From Candidatus Gastranaerophilales bacterium (GTDB lineage Bacteria; Cyanobacteriota; Vampirovibrionia; Gastranaerophilales; Gastranaerophilaceae): DNA of 64,000 bases. Positions within the stretch are counted from its first letter, which is position 1. Each line of letters opens with the position of its first letter. Made by a program: the position numbers and the translations under genes. Shown in pieces: positions 18,647 through 26,508 of the stretch. The notes under the pieces are model-generated. The model was not told the DNA's origin. It saw nothing but the letters and a program-made list of their open reading frames with translations, and did no database searches. Where the stretch lies: NCBI GenBank assembly GCA_944323655.1, contig CALUTL010000030.1:1-64000 (forward strand), given 5' to 3'.

Positions 18647-20490
18647 TATTCATCTCCTCCGTCAATATAAATTTCTTCAATGTTATAAGTAATTCCAGTC
18701 AAACCTGACGGAAATATATTTTTAAATTTCGTTCTTATTGCCGTTATTATAATCGGTGAATATATGTAAATAAAAGGCTTCTGCTCATAAGCAATCCTCT
18801 GATATTCATCATAATATTTTTTACGTTCTTCAAAAGAAGTTGCAAGCGCACCTTTTACGTAAACATCGTCAATTTCTTTTTCCCAATCAAAACGGGAACT
18901 GTTTTCATCACCCTCTAATCTTTGATTAAACATATGCAAAGTCCCGTCAGACATCCAGACGTTTTTACCGCCGTTAGGTTCCAGCGGACTTCCGGTTAAG
19001 CCCATTATGACCATATCCCAGTCAAGAGTATTCACAAGTTTGTTGACAAGAGTGTTAAATTCTATGGGTTTAAAATTAACTTTCATCCCCAAATCTTCCA
19101 AGTCCTGCTTTACCATAACCCCGATTGCTTCACGCTCTGTATTTCCGGCATTGGTAAAAAGATTAAATTCAACGTGATTTCCCGACTTATCCCTTAAGTG
19201 CCCTTTCTTATCCCAATAAAACCCTGATTTTTTCAAGTATTCTTTTGATTTTTCAAGACTTCTCGGGTATGGTTGAAGTTTTTTATTCAAAAATATTGAA
19301 TTCAGACTTTCTGCCGTATAAAGCGGTTCTCCAAGCCCGTTTGCAATATTCAACACCATATTTTTTCTGTCTATTGCATAATCGCAGGCAAGACGAAAAT
19401 TGACATCCCTAAACCATTTCTGTTTAATCGGATCCACATAATATTTTCCGTCTTTATTTTTGCGGTCATTGAGGTTCATCGTGACAAACATTGTGCCTGT
19501 ATTTGGCCCCAGATTGTAAATTTTATAATCCGAATGCGCTTCTCTTTCCTTAAATCTTGCAACATTTGCCCCTTGAAGATTTATTACATCAAGCTCCCCG
19601 CCTTCAAATTTTAAAACTTCATTATTCAAATCCCCGACTATGTAATAAACAAGCCTGTCAAGATACGGAAGCTTTTCATTGTTTGTGTTTATTATGTAAT
19701 AATTCGGATTACGTTCAAAAACAACTCTTTGTGCAGGCACGTATTCTTTTAGCTTAAATGCGCCTGAAGTTACAAAGGTTTTGGGATCAGTATTTGTCGA
19801 TAAAAATGTATAAAAATAATCCTTACCTTTTTTAACCGCTGGCGCAAAAATATGCTTCGGCGCAATCGGTGTGGATAGCATTCTGATAAACGGCGCAAAC
19901 GGTTTTATTGTAGAAAATTTGACAGTATATTTATCAATTTTTTCAACACTCGGCAGCTTCCCGTCAATTACAAGAGAATCCCTTGTTGAAGTGTTTCCAA
20001 ACCCGTCAAAAATGATATTCTGCCACGTAAAAACAACGTCATCTGCCGTAATCTCTTTACCGTCAGACCATTTTGCCCCTTTTCGAAGATGAATTATATA
20101 ATCGTTACCGATTATCTCAAAAGATTTTGCCAGTTTCGGAATAGGTTCGCCCGTTTCGGCATCGGTCGATAAAAGCCCGTCATACATAACCTCTGACAAA
20201 AGCGAAGATATATTATCTTTAGAATTAAACGGGTTAAAGGTTTTCGGCCCTTCTCCAATTGTAGAAGCTTTAAGTTCTCCGCCAAACTTGCCCACAGGTG
20301 CCTGAGATTGAAGATATTCAACATCATCAATCGTAACTGTCTTTTGAGATGGCGGAAAATGAACATACTGAACATCATTTTGAACAGTACTTTTTATCTG
20401 TTCAACTTCAGGATAATCCCTATGAACACACGCTTTTAAAAACAAAGCACAAAATACCAAAACTAAAACAACATAAACCCATTTCTTCAT
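18646..20490 (-). CDS. Peptide-type ABC transporter substrate-binding lipoprotein (family 5)
   Basis: 614 residues. The signal peptide ends in a lipobox-like FLKAC (Cys 21). The mature protein has the family-5 layout: FNPFNSKDNISSLLSEVMYDGL, SDGKEITADDVVFTW, and a C-terminal RFDWEKEIDDVYVKGAL region. It would capture oligopeptides or a similar ligand at the outer face of the inner membrane for the two permeases encoded downstream. There is no Shine-Dalgarno sequence; a possible extended -10 (TGA-TATTCT) ends six bases before the ATG. Confidence 0.92.
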   Translation of the reverse strand: MKKWVYVVLVLVFCALFLKACVHRDYPEVEQIKSTVQNDVQYVHFPPSQKTVTIDDVEYLQSQAPVGKFGGELKASTIGEGPKTFNPFNSKDNISSLLSEVMYDGLLSTDAETGEPIPKLAKSFEIIGNDYIIHLRKGAKWSDGKEITADDVVFTWQNIIFDGFGNTSTRDSLVIDGKLPSVEKIDKYTVKFSTIKPFAPFIRMLSTPIAPKHIFAPAVKKGKDYFYTFLSTNTDPKTFVTSGAFKLKEYVPAQRVVFERNPNYYIINTNNEKLPYLDRLVYYIVGDLNNEVLKFEGGELDVINLQGANVARFKEREAHSDYKIYNLGPNTGTMFVTMNLNDRKNKDGKYYVDPIKQKWFRDVNFRLACDYAIDRKNMVLNIANGLGEPLYTAESLNSIFLNKKLQPYPRSLEKSKEYLKKSGFYWDKKGHLRDKSGNHVEFNLFTNAGNTEREAIGVMVKQDLEDLGMKVNFKPIEFNTLVNKLVNTLDWDMVIMGLTGSPLEPNGGKNVWMSDGTLHMFNQRLEGDENSSRFDWEKEIDDVYVKGALATSFEERKKYYDEYQRIAYEQKPFIYIYSPIIITAIRTKFKNIFPSGLTGITYNIEEIYIDGGDE

Positions 20491-20496
20491 AAGTAA

Positions 20497-20502
20497 AGAA
20501 TA
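20497..20502 (-). promoter_or_regulatory. Possible -10 of the transporter operon (leaderless layout)
   Basis: On the minus strand TATTCT preceded by TGA, ending six bases before the ATG at 20490. A better hexamer, TATGAT, overlaps it five bases upstream. No convincing -35 is visible. Confidence 0.35.
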
Positions 20503-20635
20503 TCATAAAAATAAAGTTTGTTTATAGCCTTAGCGGAGAAAATATAAATCAACCTTCTTGAAATTTAATTCTACGAATCTTGCGCAGAGGCTTTAAAATT
20601 AATTCATTTTATTATTCGTATGCAAAACTATTATC

Positions 20636-20655
20636 GGTGCGTCAAACGACGCACC
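20636..20655. repeat. Dispersed hairpin repeat GGTGCGTC, copy 1
   Basis: Perfect 8-bp stem GGTGCGTC/GACGCACC with loop aaac. Further copies occur at 20924-20941 and 26428-26448, all intergenic. Confidence 0.85.
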
Positions 20656-20710
20656 CTACATTAAACTTTTTTTATGTCAAATTATTCTAAAATTTTCGAT
20701 TTAAAATAAT

Positions 20711-20838
20711 CGCCCTTCACGAAGTGAGCAAACATTGTTTTGTTTCACAACTTCATAAGCAAGCTTTGTCTAAGCGAAGCGAGTTTGCTTGCTTTAGGTG
20801 AAACAATTACAGATAATTAGCGAACGTAGTGCAGGGCG
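20711..20838. repeat. Nested inverted repeat
   Basis: Three concentric pairs of arms: cgccct (20711-20716) with agggcg (20833-20838); ttgtttcac (20740-20748) with gtgaaacaa (20798-20806); aagcaagc (20757-20764) with gcttgctt (20787-20794). This could form one long cruciform or RNA hairpin. Confidence 0.75.
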
Positions 20839-20846
20839 CGGTTTGC

Positions 20847-20868
20847 GTCGCTTTTCCGCAAAAGCGAC
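20847..20868. repeat. 9-bp hairpin
   Basis: gtcgctttt (20847-20855) pairs with aaaagcgac (20860-20868) around a ccgc loop, immediately to the right of the nested inverted repeat. Confidence 0.75.
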
Positions 20869-20923
20869 CGACCTTCTAGCACAAGACCCACCGGAGGCTT
20901 AAATTAATTCATATTATAAATTC

Positions 20924-20941
20924 GGTGCGTCAAAACGACGT
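20924..20941. repeat. Dispersed hairpin repeat GGTGCGTC, copy 2
   Basis: Same orientation and same 5' flank (ttc/atc-ggtgcgtc) as copy 1. The right arm is gacgtacc, giving one wobble pair. Confidence 0.75.
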
Positions 20942-20958
20942 ACCATATTTATAATTAA

Positions 20959-21717
20959 CTATTGATTAACTCCAAGTCCGAACATTGCAAAATCATACTT
21001 TGTAGGATCATCGGCATCAAACTTTTTAAGATTTTCTGTTAATTCCAAAACCGCTTTAAAATCATTTTGCTTTCTTGTTAAAAGCCCCATTTCTCTTGAA
21101 ATTCTGGCGACATGAACATCCAGAGGAATTAAAAGTTCAGACTGCGGAATAAAATTCCAAACACCAAAATCCACAGGCGGTTTTCTGACCATCCATCTTA
21201 AATACATGCACATTCTCTTCATCGCCCCACCGTTTCTGGGATCCGGAATCATAAAATAAAACCCTTGCCCTGCATTTTTAGAAACTCTTGAATAAAAATA
21301 ATCCGTCACAACTTCAAACATTTTCTCAACTCGCCCGTCAATCGTGTCAGTCAAGCCGTAACCATATTTAAAAAGTTCTTCAAGTCCGCCGTCTTTTTCA
21401 TATAAATTGCGCAAAATCTTAAAAATTTCAGCAAAATCTTTAGGTTTCCCAAATCTGTAATTAAAATCCACAATCATTTCAGGTTCAAAATTCAAAACAA
21501 AATTCAGCGGTTCATTATTTGCAATTTGAAAAAATTCCTCAAGTTTTTTCAAAAAAACTTTCCTGCTTCCATACGCCACAAGCGAAGAAATAAACCCCGC
21601 AAGTTCTATATCTTTTTTATCCTGAAACTTGTGCGGAATACTTATCGGATCAGGAGATATAAAGCTTTCAGTTTCGTATTTTTTAACAAGCTCGTCCATT
21701 TTTTCTTTCGTAATCAT
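20959..21717 (-). CDS. TIGR02757 (DUF2400) family protein
   Basis: 252 residues matching the TIGR02757 layout: SPDPISIPHKFQDKKDIELAGFI, AYGSRKVFLKKL, RFGKPKD, and a conserved RMCMYLRWMVRKPPVDFGVW near residue 165, then LIPLDVHVARISREMGLL. The VHVARISRxxGL stretch resembles helix-hairpin-helix DNA glycosylase-like folds, but no activity is established. The start overlaps the stop of the deaminase gene by 4 bases, so it is the last gene of a coupled operon. Confidence 0.85.
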   Translation of the reverse strand: MITKEKMDELVKKYETESFISPDPISIPHKFQDKKDIELAGFISSLVAYGSRKVFLKKLEEFFQIANNEPLNFVLNFEPEMIVDFNYRFGKPKDFAEIFKILRNLYEKDGGLEELFKYGYGLTDTIDGRVEKMFEVVTDYFYSRVSKNAGQGFYFMIPDPRNGGAMKRMCMYLRWMVRKPPVDFGVWNFIPQSELLIPLDVHVARISREMGLLTRKQNDFKAVLELTENLKKFDADDPTKYDFAMFGLGVNQ

Positions 21718-22136
21718 CGAAGCCCCTCAAAAAATTTCCTTAAAATTTCATCGCATTCTTTTTCCATAATTCCGCCCCAAACTTTTGGTTTTGAATCCGA
21801 AAATTCTCTTAAATCAATTACCGAACCTAAAGCGCCGTATTTTGTATCGTAAGAGCCAAAATAAACCGATTTTATTCTTGATTGTAAAATTGCCCAGGCA
21901 CACATCGGACAAGGCTCTAAAGTTACGTAAAGCTCGCAATCGTCAAGCCTCCATCTTCCAAGTTTTTTAGAAGCCTCTCTTATCGCAAGAATTTCAGCAT
22001 GTGAAGTAACATCATTTTCAAATTCTTTTCTGTTACAAGCCGAAGCGATTATTTCATTATCTTTCACAACAATCGCCGCAACCGGAATCTCCTTTTCACT
22101 TGCGTTTTGCCTCAGATAATCAATTACCCTCTGCAT
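21714..22136 (-). CDS. tadA: tRNA adenosine deaminase-like (TadA family)
   Basis: 140-residue zinc deaminase. SHAEILAI supplies the His ligand and catalytic Glu; EPCPMC supplies the two Cys ligands; GRWRLDDCELYVT and SYDTKYGALGS are typical of TadA. The role is expected to be conversion of A34 to inosine in tRNA-Arg, although guanine-deaminase relatives are possible. The N-terminus is slightly shorter than usual. The start lies 17 bases inside the upstream kinase gene, so translation is coupled. Confidence 0.87.
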   Translation of the reverse strand: MQRVIDYLRQNASEKEIPVAAIVVKDNEIIASACNRKEFENDVTSHAEILAIREASKKLGRWRLDDCELYVTLEPCPMCAWAILQSRIKSVYFGSYDTKYGALGSVIDLREFSDSKPKVWGGIMEKECDEILRKFFEGLR

Positions 22137-23820
22137 TTAAAACCTCATCTATGGATGCAAAATTCAATGTAACCTCTGCACAAAATCCGATTTCTTTATC
22201 CGAATGAAGCTCTATTGTTCCATTCATTGCCTCTATAAGCCCTTTTACGATAAATAATCCCAAACCTGTGCCTCTGGTTGTTCTTGTAGTATTATCGTCC
22301 AGTCTTACAAACTTTTCAAATAATCTTTTTAACTGTTTTGGCGGAATTACATCGCACTCGTTTTTTACATAAATTTTTGCCTTATTATCTACAATTGCAG
22401 TATCAACTACAATTTTCGTTTCCGTTTTTGCATACTTAACTGCGTTTTCGATTAAATTCACAAAAACCTGCTCCAGCCTTGTCTTGTCACCCGAAACATT
22501 CGGAAAATCATCCGCTACATTTATTATAATTTCTTTATTATCCTTATTTTTTACAAGTAAACGAGAGGTTTCAAACACTTCCGGCAAATAAACGCTTTCA
22601 ATATCAGTTCTTAATCTCATCCCCTCAATGTCAGGAATGGTTAATAAATCCTCTATCAAACGCTTAAGTCTGTCAGATTGCTCTTTAATTACTCTCAAAG
22701 ATTTTTGTCTGGTTTCTTCATCAATTGTTATGTCATTGCGCATTAAACGTGAAGTATATCCTTGAATACTCGTTAAAGGAGTTCTTAACTCATGACTTAC
22801 GGTATCTATAAGATTTGACCTAAATTCATTAAGTTGTTTTAATTCTTTGTTATTCTTTTTTAATTGCTTGTAAGACTTATAAATTTCGCTTGCCATTTTG
22901 TTAAATTCGTGTGCCAAAAATACGATTTCATGCGGGGTGAAGGCTGTGATTAAAAGTCGAATTTGGCGTTCGTAATTACCTTTTGAAAGTGCAATTATCC
23001 CTTTAAACAACTGGCGAATGTTAATATAAAGATAGAAGGTATACAACGCCGTCACAAAAAGAATCATAAGGGTTGCGGCGATAATTGAAAGAATAATCTT
23101 TAATCTGCCTTTATAAATCGTTCTGTCAGTTACGGCTTCTGTCGTATTAACGACAATCGTAATTTTCGGATTATCTTTTTTTACATAAACAAGAGGCTGG
23201 TTTTTAGTATCACCGAAGATTACGGGTTTCCCTATTTTCATATTCTTCGGAAGAAGTGACATCGTTTTCTTAAAATCATCTTCCGAAAAATTGTGAGAGG
23301 CAATAAGCTTATCATCATCGGTTAATACGTAAATTTGCCTGCTGTCATCTTGAAGCGCACTGAAAAGTTCATCCTGCAATTCAACAAGCGAATAAGTCGC
23401 AACAAGAAATTCTCCATCATTCAATGGAACTGCAATTGTCGCTTTATTGTTTAATTTATTATTATTTCTAATTTCGTCAACCTGCTCTTGCGAATTTATA
23501 ATAACAAGCTCCTCACAATTCTGCATGCTCTCACGAACTTCATTCATATATTTAGCCCGATTCACGGGATTTTTAAAATATCTGAGAGACAGCGCTAATT
23601 GCTCAAGATTTCCTGTAATTGTATCCGAAAAAAAATCAATCTCGTCAGACACAATATTTGTAATTAATACCGCTGATTCTCTAAGCTGATATCTTATAGA
23701 CTGCTGGTTTACGTTGTTTATAATAAAAGCACTTACAGACATCGGTATAAGTACCGCAAAAAAGAAAACTATCGCAATTTGTTCGACAATTTTAAGTCTG
23801 TTAAATTTAAAAATACTCAT
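22120..23820 (-). CDS. Membrane sensor histidine kinase
   Basis: 566 residues. A membrane helix at about 12-33, a ~190-residue extracytoplasmic sensor region, a second helix near 225-260, then a HAMP-like linker (RQLFKGIIALSKGNYERQI). HisKA has DTVSHELRTPLTSIQGYTSRL with the phospho-accepting His. The ATPase domain has NLIENAVKYAKTE (N box) and RGTGLGLFIVKGL (G box). GGAAGG precedes the start, three bases after the stop of the response-regulator gene, its obvious partner. The ligand is unknown. Confidence 0.94.
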   Translation of the reverse strand: MSIFKFNRLKIVEQIAIVFFFAVLIPMSVSAFIINNVNQQSIRYQLRESAVLITNIVSDEIDFFSDTITGNLEQLALSLRYFKNPVNRAKYMNEVRESMQNCEELVIINSQEQVDEIRNNNKLNNKATIAVPLNDGEFLVATYSLVELQDELFSALQDDSRQIYVLTDDDKLIASHNFSEDDFKKTMSLLPKNMKIGKPVIFGDTKNQPLVYVKKDNPKITIVVNTTEAVTDRTIYKGRLKIILSIIAATLMILFVTALYTFYLYINIRQLFKGIIALSKGNYERQIRLLITAFTPHEIVFLAHEFNKMASEIYKSYKQLKKNNKELKQLNEFRSNLIDTVSHELRTPLTSIQGYTSRLMRNDITIDEETRQKSLRVIKEQSDRLKRLIEDLLTIPDIEGMRLRTDIESVYLPEVFETSRLLVKNKDNKEIIINVADDFPNVSGDKTRLEQVFVNLIENAVKYAKTETKIVVDTAIVDNKAKIYVKNECDVIPPKQLKRLFEKFVRLDDNTTRTTRGTGLGLFIVKGLIEAMNGTIELHSDKEIGFCAEVTLNFASIDEVLNAEGN

Positions 23821-23823
23821 AAA

Positions 23824-24537
23824 TTAACCTTCCGCAAAGGGTGTAAGCTTGTAACCTACGTTTGTCACAGTATGAAGATATTTTGGAGTTTTCGGTGTCA
23901 GTTCGATTTTATTTCTCAACCCGCCGACATGCACTCTTAACATTCTTACATCCTCGTCGCTGTCATACCCCCAAACTTCATCCAAAAGAGTTGCCAGCGT
24001 AACGGGATTGTTGAAATGCTGCATTAAACAATACAAAATTTCAAATTCCGTCGGTGTAAGCTTAATACGTTTGTTTATTACTATACACTCAAGAGTTTCC
24101 GGAAAAATCTCTATATCTCCGGCCTTTAGAATTTCATTTGAAAGCGGTTTTTCTTCTTCAAAATGGTTACGTCTTAAAAGCACACGAATTCTTAACAAAA
24201 CCTCCTGAACATCAAAAGGTTTTACCAAATAATCATCCGCCCCGCAATCAAACCCTTCAGTCTTATCATCAATCGTACCTTTAGCAGTCAACATCAAAAT
24301 CGGAATTGCAAGTTTTGCCTGACGAATGTTTTTACAAACATCAAACCCGTTCATCTTAGGCATCATAACATCCAGAAGAATTAAATCATAAGCGTTATTT
24401 AAAGCCTTATTCAGCCCCTCAAGCCCGTCACGGGCAGTATCGACAAAATACCCGCTATGGGAAATATCAAATTCCAACAAATCACGAATTTCATCGTCGT
24501 CATCAACTATTAAAATCCTTTTCTGAATGTCAGTCAT
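23824..24537 (-). CDS. OmpR-family response regulator
   Basis: 237 residues. The receiver domain has the acidic pair DDDD near the N-terminus, the phosphorylated Asp in LILLDVMMPKMNG, Thr in LMLTAKG and Lys in DDYLVKPFD. The C-terminal winged helix includes LTPTEFEILYCLM and DVRMLRVHVGGLRNKIE. It is the first gene of the operon with the kinase, deaminase and TIGR02757 gene. AAGGGG precedes the ATG, and TATAAT lies upstream. Confidence 0.95.
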   Translation of the reverse strand: MTDIQKRILIVDDDDEIRDLLEFDISHSGYFVDTARDGLEGLNKALNNAYDLILLDVMMPKMNGFDVCKNIRQAKLAIPILMLTAKGTIDDKTEGFDCGADDYLVKPFDVQEVLLRIRVLLRRNHFEEEKPLSNEILKAGDIEIFPETLECIVINKRIKLTPTEFEILYCLMQHFNNPVTLATLLDEVWGYDSDEDVRMLRVHVGGLRNKIELTPKTPKYLHTVTNVGYKLTPFAEG

Positions 24538-24710
24538 AAAATACCCCTTGTGTTTCCTTTTATATTATAAAAATTAAACCGCTGTATGCAATATTAGAAA
24601 TTATATATTCTTTACATTATTTAACTTATTTACAACTGAAAATATTGTTGTATTATCATATATGTAGTAAATGGAATATTTTCGAAAAAGACAGTTTTTT
24701 CGGAGGAAAA

Positions 24711-26033
24711 GTGGCAGAGAAATATTACATAAAAGGCGGCACACCTTTAAGAGGTGAAGTTAAGATTGGCGGAGCAAAGAACTCCGTGCTAAAGCTTATG
24801 GCAGCAGCACTTCTGGCAAAAGGCGAAACCAAGATATATAATGTACCTGATTTGACAGATGTAGAAATCATGTTAAATGTTATAGCGCAGTTAGGAGCAA
24901 AAACGCACTATGACAAACAGGAAAAATCAATAACTATTGATGCAACAGATCTTACAAGCGTGACGGCAAAATACGAACTGGTCAGCAAAATGCGAGCTTC
25001 ATTTATAGTTTTGGGCGCTTTAATATCAAGATGCAAAGAAGCAATAGTAGCACTTCCTGGAGGCTGTGCAATCGGAGAACGCCGGGTCGATTTTCATATA
25101 AGAGGGCTTGAAGCACTGGGCGCAAAAATAAAAATTGAAAACGGATATGTTCATGCAAAGGCCTCAAAACTTTGCGGAACAGACATTTATCTTGATATTC
25201 CGTCTGTCGGTGCCACTGAAAACCTTATGTTGGCAGGAGTTTTGGCAGAAGGTGCTACAAGAATTCAAAACGCCGCACAAGAGCCTGAAATTGTTGACCT
25301 TGCAAACTTTTTGAATGCAATGGGAGCTGACATAAACGGTGCAGGAACCTCTGAAATTGTTATTAACGGGGTTAAGCAGGAACAGCTTCACGCAATTGAA
25401 TACACAACAATTCCTGACAGAATTGAGGCAGGAACATTTATGACGGCAATTATCGCCACCAGAGGTAAAGCAATTATCAGAGATGTTTTCCCCGCGCATT
25501 TAACATTCTATACGGATAAGTTATTGAAAATGGGCGCAAATATAAAACTGATTGAGCCTAATTCTCTTGAAGTAAGCTGCAAAAACAGACTTAATTCAAT
25601 TAATTTTATAACCCAGCCATATCCGGGATTTCCGACAGATTTGCAATCCATGGCAATGACGCTTTTGACAACCGCAAACGGAGTGGGAATTATAACCGAA
25701 AGCTTATATGAGAACAGGTTTATGCAGGTACCGGAACTTAGAAGAATGGGAGCGGACATTCATCAGGACAGAAACCATGCCATAATTAAAGGTGTTAAAA
25801 AGCTTACGGGCGCAACGCTTGCCGCAAGTGATTTAAGAGCAGGCGCTTCGTTAGTTGTTGCGGCTTTAATGGCAGAAGGGAATTCGGTCATAGAAAATCT
25901 ACATCATATAGATAGAGGATACGAAAAATTTGAAAATAAGATAAGATTGTTGGGAGGCAAGATAGAAAGAAAAAACGAAGACATATTGCCTGCAAACCTA
26001 ACGGAGGATATACACAATGAGTCCTACTTATAA
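24711..26033 (+). CDS. murA: UDP-N-acetylglucosamine 1-carboxyvinyltransferase
   Basis: First committed step of peptidoglycan synthesis: adds enolpyruvate from PEP to UDP-GlcNAc. Start at GTG 24711, preceded by GGAGG and leading directly into EKYYIKGGTPLRGEVKIGGAKN, the family N-terminus; an in-frame ATG at 24645 would add 22 residues unlike MurA. The catalytic Cys in GGCAIG (about residue 119) is present, so the fosfomycin target site is of the Cys type. 440 residues, with a ~15-residue C-terminal extension overlapping the next gene by 17 bases. Confidence 0.96.
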   Translation: MAEKYYIKGGTPLRGEVKIGGAKNSVLKLMAAALLAKGETKIYNVPDLTDVEIMLNVIAQLGAKTHYDKQEKSITIDATDLTSVTAKYELVSKMRASFIVLGALISRCKEAIVALPGGCAIGERRVDFHIRGLEALGAKIKIENGYVHAKASKLCGTDIYLDIPSVGATENLMLAGVLAEGATRIQNAAQEPEIVDLANFLNAMGADINGAGTSEIVINGVKQEQLHAIEYTTIPDRIEAGTFMTAIIATRGKAIIRDVFPAHLTFYTDKLLKMGANIKLIEPNSLEVSCKNRLNSINFITQPYPGFPTDLQSMAMTLLTTANGVGIITESLYENRFMQVPELRRMGADIHQDRNHAIIKGVKKLTGATLAASDLRAGASLVVAALMAEGNSVIENLHHIDRGYEKFENKIRLLGGKIERKNEDILPANLTEDIHNESYL

Positions 26034-26355
26034 ACGCTGGTATGACCACGATCCGCTTTTGCTGGAGGTTATAGAGCTACTCAAAAATTATCAGACAGAA
26101 TTGAGAGCACAGGCAGAAATATTTCTGGCAAAAATAGAAGAGAAAGTATCAAAAGAGACAATAGAAAAATTTTACCAGATGGTTAAACCGGTTAATGCCA
26201 ACAATCGTTGGTACGATAAAGATCCTGTAATATCAAGGACTGTTGAAATTCTGCGTATTGTTCCTCCTGAAGCACAAAAAATTTGTGCGGAAAATTTTAT
26301 AAGAACTTTAAAAGAAATGGGCATTGAATACGAAAGCCCGAACAAAGATAAGTAA
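26017..26355 (+). CDS. Small protein with duplicated RWYD-DP motif
   Basis: 112 residues made of two related halves: RWYDHDPLLLEVIELL (from residue 7) and RWYDKDPVISRTVEIL (from about 67), each followed by a helix with a conserved AE-x-F. No known domain is recognised. It starts inside the 3' end of murA behind GGAGG, so it is translationally coupled, and it is followed by a terminator. Confidence 0.8.
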   Translation: MSPTYKRWYDHDPLLLEVIELLKNYQTELRAQAEIFLAKIEEKVSKETIEKFYQMVKPVNANNRWYDKDPVISRTVEILRIVPPEAQKICAENFIRTLKEMGIEYESPNKDK

Positions 26356-26384
26356 AAGCCGATTTTTTTTAATCGGCTTTTTTC
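26354..26384 (+). terminator. Terminator after murA operon
   Basis: Stem aaagccgatt/aatcggcttt with a T-rich loop and a trailing T-run. Confidence 0.88.
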
Positions 26385-26427
26385 GTGATAAGACTTTATC
26401 GGTTTTACAACAATTGCAAAAACCTTC

Positions 26428-26448
26428 GGTGCGTCGTTCCGACGCACC
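26428..26448. repeat. Dispersed hairpin repeat GGTGCGTC, copy 3
   Basis: Perfect 9-bp stem (ggtgcgtcg with cgacgcacc) and a 3-base loop, in the murA-mfd gap. The 5' flank (ttc) and 3' flank (ata) agree with copy 2. Confidence 0.85.
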
Positions 26449-26489
26449 ATACTTTTTATAATTTAAAAGCTTATTTACAATAATTTGAA

Positions 26490-26495
26490 TATAAT
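26490..26495 (+). promoter_or_regulatory. -10 element of mfd
   Basis: TATAAT, overlapping a second candidate TATAAA at 26495-26500. The GTG start lies 13 bases after the first hexamer, and no ribosome site lies between, so the 5' leader would be only a few bases long. Confidence 0.45.
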
Positions 26496-26508
26496 ATAAA
26501 CTTAAATT

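Larger units (their letters stand above)
20491..20958. other. 468-bp intergenic region with a composite palindromic element
   Basis: No gene is visible. It holds the transporter promoter at its left end and a structured block at 20636-20941: two GGTGCGTC-type hairpins (20636-20655 and 20924-20941) flank a nested inverted repeat (20711-20838) and a further 9-bp hairpin (20847-20868). Confidence 0.8.

Noticed and set aside
24645-24710. Longer MurA starting at 24645
   Set aside because: The extra 22 residues do not resemble MurA, and the GGAGG site belongs to the GTG at 24711.
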